From NCBI GenBank assembly GCA_026991065.1, contig JALXCG010000765.1, positions 1-11,350 on the forward strand: a DNA stretch of 11,350 nt. Reading direction: 5' to 3'. The DNA comes from Gemmatimonadota bacterium (GTDB taxonomy: Bacteria > GCA-2686955). The translations under genes were made by a program, and so were the position numbers. Below the pieces are notes generated by a model. That model did no database searches and was not told where the DNA came from. It was given only the letters and a program-made list of their open reading frames with translations. Of this stretch, positions 1 through 7,132 are shown piece after piece (the first letter of the stretch is position 1; every line of letters starts with the position of its first letter).

Positions 1-172
1 ACTCTTGACGGACGTGGCACGCGTTTTGCGCTGATCCCCGGCGCGGTCTCCCGGCGGTCCACCCAAAGAGGGGGGGGATCCCGAACCGGGAGGTAAATAG
101 CTTGCGGACGACCATTGGCCTGTGTTTCTGCGGGAGAGGCAGAGGAACACAGCGCGACAGGAGGAAGATGTC
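1..172. other. Left edge and leader of the lipoprotein gene
   Basis: No complete gene is visible here. Frame 1 on the + strand is open from the window edge to a TAA at 94-96, so the last 31 codons of an upstream gene are possible, but nothing in them is recognisable. A TTGACG hexamer at 5-10 has no convincing -10 partner. A GGGAGGT Shine-Dalgarno-like run at 88-94 sits just before a TTG at 102, which opens a 26-codon frame ending in TGA at 180-182, overlapping the lipoprotein ATG at 179. I do not call it a gene. Confidence 0.4.
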
Positions 173-1231
173 GTGCCTATGAATTATCGAAGCAACGGCG
201 TAATTGCTGGCATCGCGTCGATTGCGATGCTGGCCGGGTGTGAAAGCACGGGCATTACAGATGTGGATCTGAATGCCAACAACGGAACCGATGACGGCTA
301 CACTGTGCCGGTGATCGATGGGGTTTCTCCAAACACCCTCGATGTGGGTGCGAACGGGGGTTCGGGTTTCGCTGGTGACATAACAGAGGGCCACGAGGAC
401 GCACCAGGTTCTCCACTGAATACACCGGAACTTGGCTACAAGGATGATCCGTTCTCGCCTCATCTGGGGATCGGTGAGCAGGATCAACCTGGATCACCGG
501 GCAATAGCCCGATTTTGGGTTACCAGGAACCGGAACCCGGTGCCGGCGATGGCCCGATCCTGGGCTATCAGGAACCGGAACCCGGTGCTGGTGATGGTCC
601 GATCCTGGGCTATCAGGAACCGGAACCCGGTGTTGGTGATGGTCCGATCCTGGGCTATCAGGAACCGGAGCCCGGTGTTGGCGATGGTCCGATTCTGGGC
701 TATCAGGAACCGGAACCCGGTGTTGGTGATGGTCCGATCCTGGGCTATCAGGAACCGGAACCCGGTGTTGGTGATGGTCCGATCCTGGGCTATCAGGAAC
801 CGGAACCCGGTGTTGGTATGCAAGATCCGGTGGAGATCGCCTATCCCACGAACCAGTTCCCCTATGATTTCTCCATGAGCAATCTGATAGGAAACGATGG
901 CTGGGGCTCTGTGGCAATCAATTTTGACACCCACCGTTTGCAGTTGACCGTAGGTGGGTTCGAAGAGAATCCGGACATTGTCTACGAAATCCAAGTTCAG
1001 TATGCGTCGGAGCATTACATTGCCCACGCCGGCTACTTCACCTACGAGGCCAGTGGTCAAGTGGTGAATGCGGAATGGGAGCTGCCGTTTGAAACTACGG
1101 CGTACGCGGACCGGATCGTGGTCATCGAAAGACGTGCTGGGACCCCTGGGCCGGAAGGCGAGGACGTTCTCGAAACCATCGTGAGTTTCGATCACTACGA
1201 TCCTTCCGACGGCAGCAAGGGAATGGAGTAG
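173..1231 (+). CDS. Lipoprotein with seven PILGYQEPEPG-type tandem repeats
   Basis: Predicted lipid-anchored envelope protein of about 352 residues; function unknown. Seen: a short basic N-terminus and hydrophobic stretch end in a lipobox, LAGC, with the lipidation Cys at residue 23 from the GTG at 173. AGGAGG at 159-164 lies 8 nt before that GTG and 14 nt before an in-frame ATG at 179; either could be the start. After the Cys comes a Ser/Gly/Asp-rich spacer, two diverged copies of a PGSPxNxPxLGY motif, then seven 15-residue repeats rich in Pro, Gly and Glu (509-823). A C-terminal region of about 135 residues (826-1228) looks beta-rich and globular and matches no family I recognise. Inference: the acidic, proline-rich repeats act as an extended stalk holding that domain away from the membrane. 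A strong terminator follows, so the gene appears to end its transcript. The gene and lipobox are secure; the role is not. Confidence 0.85.
   Translation: MPMNYRSNGVIAGIASIAMLAGCESTGITDVDLNANNGTDDGYTVPVIDGVSPNTLDVGANGGSGFAGDITEGHEDAPGSPLNTPELGYKDDPFSPHLGIGEQDQPGSPGNSPILGYQEPEPGAGDGPILGYQEPEPGAGDGPILGYQEPEPGVGDGPILGYQEPEPGVGDGPILGYQEPEPGVGDGPILGYQEPEPGVGDGPILGYQEPEPGVGMQDPVEIAYPTNQFPYDFSMSNLIGNDGWGSVAINFDTHRLQLTVGGFEENPDIVYEIQVQYASEHYIAHAGYFTYEASGQVVNAEWELPFETTAYADRIVVIERRAGTPGPEGEDVLETIVSFDHYDPSDGSKGME
509..823 (+). repeat. Seven tandem 45-bp in-frame repeats
   Basis: Seven head-to-tail 45-bp units (509-553, 554-598, 599-643, 644-688, 689-733, 734-778, 779-823), each encoding PILGYQEPEPG plus GAGDG or GVGDG. 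Units 3 and 6 are identical and unit 7 matches them over its first 39 bases; units 4 and 5 differ at only a few, mostly silent, sites. Unit 1 is the most diverged and units 1-2 carry Ala where later ones carry Val. The unit length keeps the frame, so gain or loss of copies would change only stalk length. Third-position identity implies recent duplication or gene conversion rather than selection on protein alone. Confidence 0.97.
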
Positions 1232-1323
1232 AGATGCGCGCCTTTGGCGCGTGGCCGCTCTCTGCCTTCACCGCAGGCTAACGAGTTGCCCCCCCCAACC
1301 GGCGATGGCCTCCCGTCGCCAGC

Positions 1324-1358
1324 GACGCCCCCGAGCTACTCGGGGGCGTCCTCTTTTT
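1324..1358 (+). terminator. Intrinsic terminator after the lipoprotein gene
   Basis: A perfect 12-bp stem, GACGCCCCCGAG (1324-1335) with CTCGGGGGCGTC (1339-1350), closes a 3-nt loop and is followed by CTC and five Ts (1354-1358). This is the classic Rho-independent form. It lies 93 nt after the lipoprotein stop and before the GGDEF promoter, separating the two transcription units. Confidence 0.93.
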
Positions 1359-1434
1359 CCCTTCGGGTGCGTGCCCCTCGTTGAAATGTGAAATGAGAAG
1401 ATTTCGTGAAGTTCCGCCCGGCCGGAAGTGCTCA

Positions 1435-1463
1435 TTGATGGTTGGTCCGCATGCATCTATACT
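1435..1463 (+). promoter_or_regulatory. Sigma70-type promoter for the REC-GGDEF gene
   Basis: TTGATG (1435-1440) and TATACT (1458-1463) are separated by exactly 17 nt, five of six consensus bases matching in the -10 box and four in the -35 box. The predicted transcript start is near 1470. The position between a terminator and the next gene supports real use. Confidence 0.72.
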
Positions 1464-1578
1464 GCGCGCTGCAGCTTTGGATCTCCAAGCTGAAGAAACC
1501 GATCCCTATGGGGGTCCGCGAGTCCCAAATTGATCTTTATGCGCATCCAGAACCACACCAGCAGAGATCGCTTGCTCA

Positions 1579-2580
1579 ATGCTTGAGAACGACCGAGCGA
1601 ATCTAACTGAAACACCAGAGGTGTCTTCTCCGGACGGGGCCCCCCACGTTGCATCGTCCGGAGCGCGTCTTCTTGTCGTGGATGACGAGGAATCGGTCCG
1701 CGAACTGATGGCGGAGGTGTTGCGTCTTGAGGGGCACCATGTCTCCGTTGCGGCAAGTGGTCAGGAGGCTCTGGATCTCTGGAAGGACAATCAGTTCGAT
1801 GTAACCTTCGTTGACTTGGTCATGCCGGGAGGTATGACGGGGTTGCAGGTCGTCAAGCGGATCAAGGAACTCGCTCCCGCGGCGGACATTGTAGTCGTCA
1901 CGGGATTCGCAACCATCGAAGTCGCAGTGGAATCCATGCGTGTGGGCGCCGTCGACTTCATCACCAAGCCGTTCTCCAACGCACATCTGCAACTGGTTGT
2001 TTCCAAGGTGCTGGAGCGCCGGAAACTGGTTAGATCCGCGGCGGAGAGCGAACATTACAAACGTTTGTCACGGCAGGACGGTCTAACGGGTCTCTACAAT
2101 CATCGATTTTTCCACCAGTTGATGGATTCCGAGGTATCCAGGGCCAAGCGATTCCAACAAAGGGTCGCGCTGCTCATTCTCGATCTGGACCATTTCAAGC
2201 ACCTTAACGACTCACATGGTCACCTGGCCGGAGATGAAGTTCTTCGGCAATTGGCGGAATTGATTCGCAACGTGTGCCGCAAGTATGACTTTGCGGCCCG
2301 TTATGGTGGCGAGGAGTTTGCGATCATCTCTCCCGGCAACGATTCCTCTCAAGCAGCAGCTTTGGCGGAACGGCTTCGATCTCGCATTGAGGCCACGCGA
2401 TTTGGAACGTCCGGGCAGGATGTCCATCTAACGGTGAGTATTGGCATTGCATCGATTCCTGAAGATGCGAAGGACAAGCTTGAGTTGATCGAAAAGGCGG
2501 ATCAGGCTCTCTATGCGGCCAAGGAACAGGGCCGCAACCGCGTCGTTTGCGCGAAGGAACCGGGGAACTCTTGCGCGTAG
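1579..2580 (+). CDS. Response regulator with GGDEF diguanylate cyclase domain
   Basis: A 333-residue cytoplasmic response regulator expected to make cyclic di-GMP from two GTP when phosphorylated by a histidine kinase, which is not in the window. Seen: residues 28-150 form a REC domain with acidic pocket D35/D36, phosphoacceptor D79 in VDLVMP, switch Thr108 in VVVTG and conserved Lys130 before Pro. A short helix leads to a GGDEF domain (about 165-325) opening with DGLTGLYN. It has the metal-binding segment DLDHFK (202-207), the signature GGEEF (243-247) and YAAKEQGRN near the end. RKYD (234-237) sits exactly five residues before GGEEF, the spacing of the RxxD product-inhibition site. All key residues are present, so an active, feedback-controlled enzyme is expected. 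The layout is PleD-like but with a single receiver. The start at 1579 has only a weak purine-rich upstream site. The next gene is 200 nt downstream on the same strand with no clear terminator between, so co-transcription is possible. Confidence 0.95.
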   Translation: MLENDRANLTETPEVSSPDGAPHVASSGARLLVVDDEESVRELMAEVLRLEGHHVSVAASGQEALDLWKDNQFDVTFVDLVMPGGMTGLQVVKRIKELAPAADIVVVTGFATIEVAVESMRVGAVDFITKPFSNAHLQLVVSKVLERRKLVRSAAESEHYKRLSRQDGLTGLYNHRFFHQLMDSEVSRAKRFQQRVALLILDLDHFKHLNDSHGHLAGDEVLRQLAELIRNVCRKYDFAARYGGEEFAIISPGNDSSQAAALAERLRSRIEATRFGTSGQDVHLTVSIGIASIPEDAKDKLELIEKADQALYAAKEQGRNRVVCAKEPGNSCA

Positions 2581-2767
2581 GGCGCAGCCTGGTCTGGAGC
2601 GCGGGAAGCGAAACCCGCGAAGTGGCTGTGCTCGTCACTAAAGAGGCCAGGATGAGCGCCGGACGCCGCCAACGCGATGCGCAAAGGTGTTCGATCGAGA
2701 ATGCAGCGTGCGCATGGAACCGCTGATGGAATCCGGAATGAATGGGAGTGCTGCCGGTGACAGGTAG

Positions 2768-2774
2768 AAAGGAG
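2768..2774 (+). promoter_or_regulatory. Ribosome binding site that decides a GTG start
   Basis: AAAGGAG at 2768-2774 lies 6 nt before an in-frame GTG at 2781. The in-frame ATG at 2742 has no comparable site upstream. This favours starting translation at 2781, removing 13 residues from the longest possible reading frame. Confidence 0.7.
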
Positions 2775-2780
2775 TCTCTT

Positions 2781-5747
2781 GTGGAGCAGGCAAAGGAGGA
2801 GGGCGCGCGCGCTCTCCCGACGAAAGGGATCAAGCGAAAGATCCTTGACGTCTTGGCGGTTCTGGAAAGCGGTGGCCGCAGTGATGATCTCCGTGTCGGG
2901 TTGCAATATCGCGGTCGAAATTGGCGCTATTTCATCACGGACCTCATGGACCGAGGGTTCCTTGTGGAGGCTGATGGCGGAGCGGGTGACTTGCGCTACG
3001 AGTGTGCCGACACGGAGATCAGAGAAGCAATTCTGGCCCGCATGACCGAAGAAGATCGGGCCAGAGCGACCGAGGTTGCAGAGCGAATCATGAAACCCGC
3101 CGAGGAACTCCCGCAGGCCGAGCCTTCGGCACCGAGCAATGGCAACGACGATGCTGCGCTTGCCGACGGCGTGCAACCCAGTGAGTCAGAAGCGGTTTCT
3201 GTTCCGGAAGTCAAAGATCTTCAAAGCGGCGAAGAAGAGGCATCCGCTTCGGAGTCACCTTCAGAAGAGAGTGCAAGCAATGCTGTCCCCTCTCCCGTCA
3301 AGGCATCCGGCAAGCGCAGAGCTTCCACACGCAAGGATCGGAAGCGTTCTCGCACGGGGGAGGAATCTGCTCGAGACCTTTTGCGATTGATCACAGATGC
3401 CCTGCGCCGGGGAGACAACGATACTGCCATTCGCTTTGCGCTCGAGGGCATTGATGGGGAGTATGTGGGCGATTCCCAGCCCGCTGTGCCGGTGATCTGT
3501 TTTCGGCTCCGTGGAGCCCAGGCTTATCTGCGAAATCTGCAGCCGGATCAAGCTCTGGAGTTGTTGGAACCGATCATTGCCGAAGACAAGGCTTTGGCGG
3601 ATGACGAGAGCGTGCTCGCCCACCTGATCGCCGCCGAAGCTTATCTTGCTTCCGAAAATGTTGAGAAAGCCAAGGAGCTGCTGGTCAAGATTCGCTCCTT
3701 TGACGGCGAGGCCTCAGCCGAACACCAGATGCGACTCGCAATGTTGCGGGGAGCGCTTGCTCTTGAGCGCCGCGACCCCACTTCGGCCTTCGCCGAACTG
3801 CGTGCGTTGCGGGAAGTCCCCGACGACCCGGCGGATCGCGCCCGGCTCGCTCTGTTGCGAGGGAAGGCTCTGCTCTGGTCGGACGAGGGCGAACAGGCGA
3901 TTGGTCCATTGCAAGAGGCTCTGGACATCAATCGCAATCGTTCACTGGTGAACGCCGAGTGCGAAGCCGCGATGTGTCTTGCTTTGGCGTTCCACCAGCG
4001 GGCGCAGTATGCAAAGAGTGAATCATTTCTCGACCGCGCTGAGAACCTGGCCAAGAACCAGGCGTCTTCACGGGCACTTCGAGATGTCAACCTGGCCCGG
4101 GCCACGATCTACGCTGATCGGGGCGATGCGGATCGACTGGATGCCGCACTGCATGCCCTGCGCCGTGCAGACGCTGGCGACAGCCCGCCATATTTGCTGT
4201 TGGCGACGCGACTGAAGGTGCTGCGAAACCGGGTGGGCGACGCCATCGAGGATCTTGAGGCGCTGGCCAGGCGCAAGGATCTGAATGATCGCGATGCCGC
4301 CCGCGTACACTATCAACTGGGTGTTACCTATCGTTTGGTCGGCCACCACGAGGAGGCCCTTGCTCCACTCAAGAAGAGTTTGCGCCTGGCCGCCCAAGTG
4401 CGGGATCGCAGCACCATCGCAAGGTCCAGCATCGACTACGCTCTGGCGCAGTTGGATCGCTCCGATGGAGGGGATCGCACAAGTGCGGTGGTCGCGGTCA
4501 AGAAGGCCTTGCGCCTTCTTGAGTTCCTCCAGACTCCCGATCATGTCTGGCGCGGCTATCACGCGCTGGGACGGATCTATCTGTCTGAAGGTCGGTACGA
4601 AGATGCTTTTTCGCAGATCGGCGACGCCACGGCGATTCTCGATCAATTGCTCGGACGGTTCCGCGATAGACGCAGCCGAGAAGCTTTTCTCCTGGACCGC
4701 TACGAGCCTTACCGTGATCGCGTAGTCGCCTTTGTCGCGTCCCGGCCTTACGATTCTCCCTTGGCACGTCTGCGCACCGCGACCTACGAAGAGTTTCTCG
4801 AGTTTCTGCGCAAGAACGCTGATTCGGACTCTGATTCTGGGCCACGCTACAATGAAATCGGTCGGCTCTCATCGTCGTTCTTCGGTCTCTACGAAGCGGC
4901 TCCGCCAGCACCCCTGGAAAAGGTTGAGGAGCACAATGAGGCCACCCTTCGCCTCAAGACTCTTACGGAAATCGTTTCAGCAGCGGATGTTGGTGCCATC
5001 GCAAGCAATCTCCTGAACGAGGGGATGCGCACTCTTTCTGCGCGGATGGGCGCGATCGGTCTGATTGATACCGACCGGGACGACGCTTTCGAGTACTTCA
5101 AAGGGCGAAACCTTCCGGGCCGAGAGAAAGCCCAAGTCGAGCCCATCAGGGCGTTGATCAGGGCTGTCACGGGAGCCGAGAAAGAGGTGATGATCGATGG
5201 GCGTGATCGGCTCGATGGACCCGGCGATGCCCGCGCGATCGGTTATCCGCTGCCCAAAGACGATCGTTACCGGGGCGCACTTATTCTTTGGTTCGAGAAG
5301 GGGAGAAATCCTGCCAATCAGGAGTTGGACATTCTTCGGGAGATTGTCGCCGCGGCCGGTATCGGGGTTCTTCGGGAACTGCGCTTCAGGGCGCTGCGAA
5401 TGCAGTACCATCGCGCCCTACGCGCGCAAGAGGAGGCCAACGAGGAGATCCGCGTTCTGACCGAGGAGGTGCAGGATCTGAGCGATGCTCTGGAGGATCT
5501 GGAGGCGCAACAACAGGACTCGGGCTCTCCGTTGGCGGTACACGAGCAGTTGCTCGATGATCTTTTCGATCAGCGGATCAGCTACAAGAGCTTCATGGAA
5601 ACGCTGGAACGGGATGTCTTGGACGAGGCGCTGAACTGTTACGACGGCGATATCAAGGCGATGGCGCGAGTCCTTCGGTTCAGCCCCGCCAATCTGCGAA
5701 AGAAGCTGATTCGGTTTGATCTTCTCGAGGAGGGTGAGGAGCGCTGA
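2781..5747 (+). CDS. Winged helix-TPR-GAF-Fis regulator lacking NTPase domains
   Basis: A 988-residue cytoplasmic regulator, probably a DNA-binding signal integrator. Domains by sequence reading (numbered from GTG 2781): residues 16-100 resemble the winged-helix end of STAND/AAA_16 ATPases, including a YECADTEIREAIL segment like the usual FxHxLIREA motif. Residues 105-190 are an acidic Ser/Glu/Pro-rich linker ending in a basic patch. Residues 195-630 are helical TPR-like repeats. Residues 725-865 are GAF-like. Residues 868-915 are an acidic coiled coil. Residues 933-982 match the Fis-type HTH that ends sigma54 activators, with LERDVLDEALN, then GDIKAMARVLRFSPANLRKKL. Large regulators in Myxococcota and relatives carry kinase, STAND ATPase, TPR, GAF, sigma54 AAA+ and Fis modules in that order. 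Here neither a Walker A (GxxxxGKS/T) nor the sigma54 GAFTGA loop is present. It follows the GGDEF gene; a hairpin (2600-2605/2614-2619) without T-tract lies in the gap. DNA binding is inferred; ligand and targets are unknown. Confidence 0.85.
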   Translation: MEQAKEEGARALPTKGIKRKILDVLAVLESGGRSDDLRVGLQYRGRNWRYFITDLMDRGFLVEADGGAGDLRYECADTEIREAILARMTEEDRARATEVAERIMKPAEELPQAEPSAPSNGNDDAALADGVQPSESEAVSVPEVKDLQSGEEEASASESPSEESASNAVPSPVKASGKRRASTRKDRKRSRTGEESARDLLRLITDALRRGDNDTAIRFALEGIDGEYVGDSQPAVPVICFRLRGAQAYLRNLQPDQALELLEPIIAEDKALADDESVLAHLIAAEAYLASENVEKAKELLVKIRSFDGEASAEHQMRLAMLRGALALERRDPTSAFAELRALREVPDDPADRARLALLRGKALLWSDEGEQAIGPLQEALDINRNRSLVNAECEAAMCLALAFHQRAQYAKSESFLDRAENLAKNQASSRALRDVNLARATIYADRGDADRLDAALHALRRADAGDSPPYLLLATRLKVLRNRVGDAIEDLEALARRKDLNDRDAARVHYQLGVTYRLVGHHEEALAPLKKSLRLAAQVRDRSTIARSSIDYALAQLDRSDGGDRTSAVVAVKKALRLLEFLQTPDHVWRGYHALGRIYLSEGRYEDAFSQIGDATAILDQLLGRFRDRRSREAFLLDRYEPYRDRVVAFVASRPYDSPLARLRTATYEEFLEFLRKNADSDSDSGPRYNEIGRLSSSFFGLYEAAPPAPLEKVEEHNEATLRLKTLTEIVSAADVGAIASNLLNEGMRTLSARMGAIGLIDTDRDDAFEYFKGRNLPGREKAQVEPIRALIRAVTGAEKEVMIDGRDRLDGPGDARAIGYPLPKDDRYRGALILWFEKGRNPANQELDILREIVAAAGIGVLRELRFRALRMQYHRALRAQEEANEEIRVLTEEVQDLSDALEDLEAQQQDSGSPLAVHEQLLDDLFDQRISYKSFMETLERDVLDEALNCYDGDIKAMARVLRFSPANLRKKLIRFDLLEEGEER

Positions 5748-5762
5748 TCGCTCCGTCGGCAG

Positions 5763-5800
5763 GTCCTTTTCCGAGGACACAGGCTGTCTCGGAAAAGGAC
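5763..5800. other. Perfect 13-bp inverted repeat after the Fis-tail gene
   Basis: GTCCTTTTCCGAG (5763-5775) and CTCGGAAAAGGAC (5788-5800) form a perfect 13-bp stem with a 12-nt loop, starting 16 nt after the stop codon. No T-tract follows on either strand, so it is not a canonical intrinsic terminator. It may still end transcription, protect the 3' end of the message, or bind a protein. Confidence 0.75.
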
Positions 5801-5931
5801 ACATGCTTTGCAGGCAGCTTCCTAGCTCCTGCTATCCAAGCGCCGACACATTGGCAGGTTTATTGCTTTAAGAGCAGTGTTCGCTCGGTGACACGGGTCT
5901 ATTCGCTACCCGTTCCAGACCCCGTGCCGCA

Positions 5932-5960
5932 TTGACAATACCAGTCTACGTTGTTAGCCT
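5932..5960 (+). promoter_or_regulatory. Candidate promoter for the WecA-like gene
   Basis: A perfect -35 box TTGACA (5932-5937) lies 17 nt from TAGCCT (5955-5960), a weak -10 that keeps the most conserved TA...T positions. The start site would be near 5967, which excludes the TTG at 5951 as start codon and supports the ATG at 5999. Just upstream of the -35, ACGGGT (5893-5898) and ACCCGT (5908-5913) form an inverted repeat that could be an operator. Confidence 0.55.
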
Positions 5961-5998
5961 GCGCTGATTTCCTGGAACGAGCGTTGGAAAACACCTCT

Positions 5999-7054
5999 AT
6001 GATTCAAACCCTAGCATTCCTGTTTGCCATACTGCTTGCTCACCAGCTCACACCGCTGGCGCGCTTGGCGATGTGGCGTTTTAATATCGTCGACGCTCCG
6101 AACAGCGCGAATCCCGGGAAGATCCACCGGATTCCGACACCGCTTGCCGGTGGTTTGGCGATCTGGGCATCGACATGGCTGGCAATCACGCTCTTGGGGC
6201 AGTGGAATTTCATGGTTGCGGTTCTTGCCGGTTCTTCCACCGCCATGCTTCTGCTGGGCTTCATCGATGATGTTTACATTCTGGACTGGAAGCCCCGGAT
6301 CTTGCTCCAGGCAGCCGTCGCGGTTTCGTTCCTGCTCATGACTGGCATTCAGCTGCCAGGGTTCAGCGGAGCGTGGTTTTCCGTACCGATTATGGTTTTC
6401 TGGTTGGTCGGAGTGACCAATGCCGTCAATCTGATGGACAATATTGACGGGGCGACTTCCGGAATCGTGTTTCTGGCCGGAATCCTGCTTTTTCTGATTG
6501 AGCCAAGTTCTTCTGCTGGGTTGGTTTCCCTCGTTCTCGCCGGTGGCGCGCTGGGATTTCTGCGCTACAATTCCAAACCCGCATCAATCTTCCTGGGTGA
6601 CACCGGAACACTCTTCCTGGGGTTCAGTCTCGGCGCCTTGGCTCTGCTCCAGGCTCAATATGTCGGCGCAGGTGCTTCGCACTTGATCGCCTTTCCTCTG
6701 ATTCTCGGTGTGCCTGTCTTCGATACGACGCTTGCGAGCTTTCTGCGAATCAAGCGCGGCCGCCCGGTCTACCTTCCCGACAAGTCCAACTTGACTTTTC
6801 GCCTCCAGGGTCTTGGTCTTTCCGATCGCCGCATTGTTTTTCTCGAATACTCTCTCGCCGGCTTTCTTGGGCTTTGCGCATTGGCCTCTCTGCAATTGAT
6901 CGGGGTCGCGGCTCTTCTGCCCGGTGCTGTCGCGGCGGTTGTTCTTCTGGTGGTCGGAGGGCGTCTGAGCATCGTCCCCTATCCGGATGAGTTTCCCGCC
7001 CTCCATGTCGCAGACTCGAGTCCCGCCCGGCGCTCAACTCAAACGGCAGCCTAG
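5999..7054 (+). CDS. WecA/MraY-type polyprenyl-phosphate sugar-1-P transferase
   Basis: A 351-residue polytopic inner-membrane enzyme of the glycosyltransferase-4 (MraY/WecA) family, which moves a sugar-1-phosphate, usually GlcNAc-1-P, from a UDP-sugar to undecaprenyl phosphate to start a surface glycan. Seen: about ten hydrophobic segments; the N-terminal signature DAPNSANPGKIHRIPTPLAG (32-51); the Mg-binding pair in GFIDD (D90, D91); the central motif NAVNLMDNIDG (141-151) with D147 and D150; and FLGDTG (198-203). The MDNIDG form resembles the LLDNMDG variants of some WecA-like enzymes. The final cytoplasmic loop normally carries a DxxHLHHRL or DxxHLSHRL motif; here it reads PDKSNLTFRL (260-269), with Asn and Phe where histidines are expected. 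The family is clear, but UDP-sugar specificity, or even activity, is uncertain. No weak or strong SD is evident before ATG 5999; the start is chosen by family alignment and the promoter. No other glycan genes are in the window. Confidence 0.92.
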   Translation: MIQTLAFLFAILLAHQLTPLARLAMWRFNIVDAPNSANPGKIHRIPTPLAGGLAIWASTWLAITLLGQWNFMVAVLAGSSTAMLLLGFIDDVYILDWKPRILLQAAVAVSFLLMTGIQLPGFSGAWFSVPIMVFWLVGVTNAVNLMDNIDGATSGIVFLAGILLFLIEPSSSAGLVSLVLAGGALGFLRYNSKPASIFLGDTGTLFLGFSLGALALLQAQYVGAGASHLIAFPLILGVPVFDTTLASFLRIKRGRPVYLPDKSNLTFRLQGLGLSDRRIVFLEYSLAGFLGLCALASLQLIGVAALLPGAVAAVVLLVVGGRLSIVPYPDEFPALHVADSSPARRSTQTAA

Positions 7055-7078
7055 GAACTTAGAGGGTCAAGTCCTGCT

Positions 7079-7123
7079 CTCCGTGGGTCGATAGAAGGAC
7101 CGAAGAAGTCTCGAACCACGGAG
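7079..7123 (+). promoter_or_regulatory. Hairpin that would bury a ribosome binding site
   Basis: CTCCGTGG (7079-7086) pairs with CCACGGAG (7116-7123). Inside a single G/A mismatch, TCGA (7088-7091) pairs with TCGA (7111-7114), giving 12 pairs around a 19-nt loop. The 3' arm contains GGAG (7120-7123), the Shine-Dalgarno of the small gene starting at 7133. Closed, the hairpin would block translation of that gene; this is inference from the pairing alone. Confidence 0.6.
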
Positions 7124-7132
7124 TCATGCGGC

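Larger units (their letters stand above)
1232..1578. other. Intergenic region between lipoprotein and GGDEF genes
   Basis: This gene-free stretch of 347 nt holds a small GC-only hairpin directly after the lipoprotein stop (CGCGCC 1237-1242, loop TTT, GGCGCG 1246-1251, no T-tract), then the strong intrinsic terminator at 1324-1358, then a promoter at 1435-1463. From the predicted transcript start near 1470 to the ATG at 1579 there is an untranslated leader of about 110 nt. I see no recognisable riboswitch in it. Confidence 0.6.

Noticed and set aside
1-96. Possible 3' end of an upstream gene in frame 1
   Set aside because: Only 31 codons, no recognisable domain, and the reverse strand is open here too.
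102-182. TTG-started 26-codon ORF with a good SD, overlapping the lipoprotein ATG at 179
   Set aside because: Rare start codon, Arg/Gly/Cys-rich product without features, and the lipoprotein has its own strong SD at 159-164. Coupling cannot be shown.
255-1195. Long open frames in other registers and on the - strand over the lipoprotein repeats
   Set aside because: A 45-bp unit with no stop in several frames keeps all copies open automatically. They lack ribosome sites and plausible protein composition.
1539-1586. 15-codon upstream ORF overlapping the start of the GGDEF gene
   Set aside because: No ribosome binding site and no amino-acid bias of an attenuator peptide; overlap is likely chance.
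2600-2619. CGCGGG/CCCGCG hairpin after the GGDEF gene as terminator
   Set aside because: Only 6 bp with an 8-nt loop and no T-tract; not enough to call termination.
2324-2833. Reverse-strand ORFs across the GGDEF gene end and gap
   Set aside because: They are antisense shadows of GC-rich coding sequence, with low-complexity Arg/Ser/Pro products and no ribosome sites.
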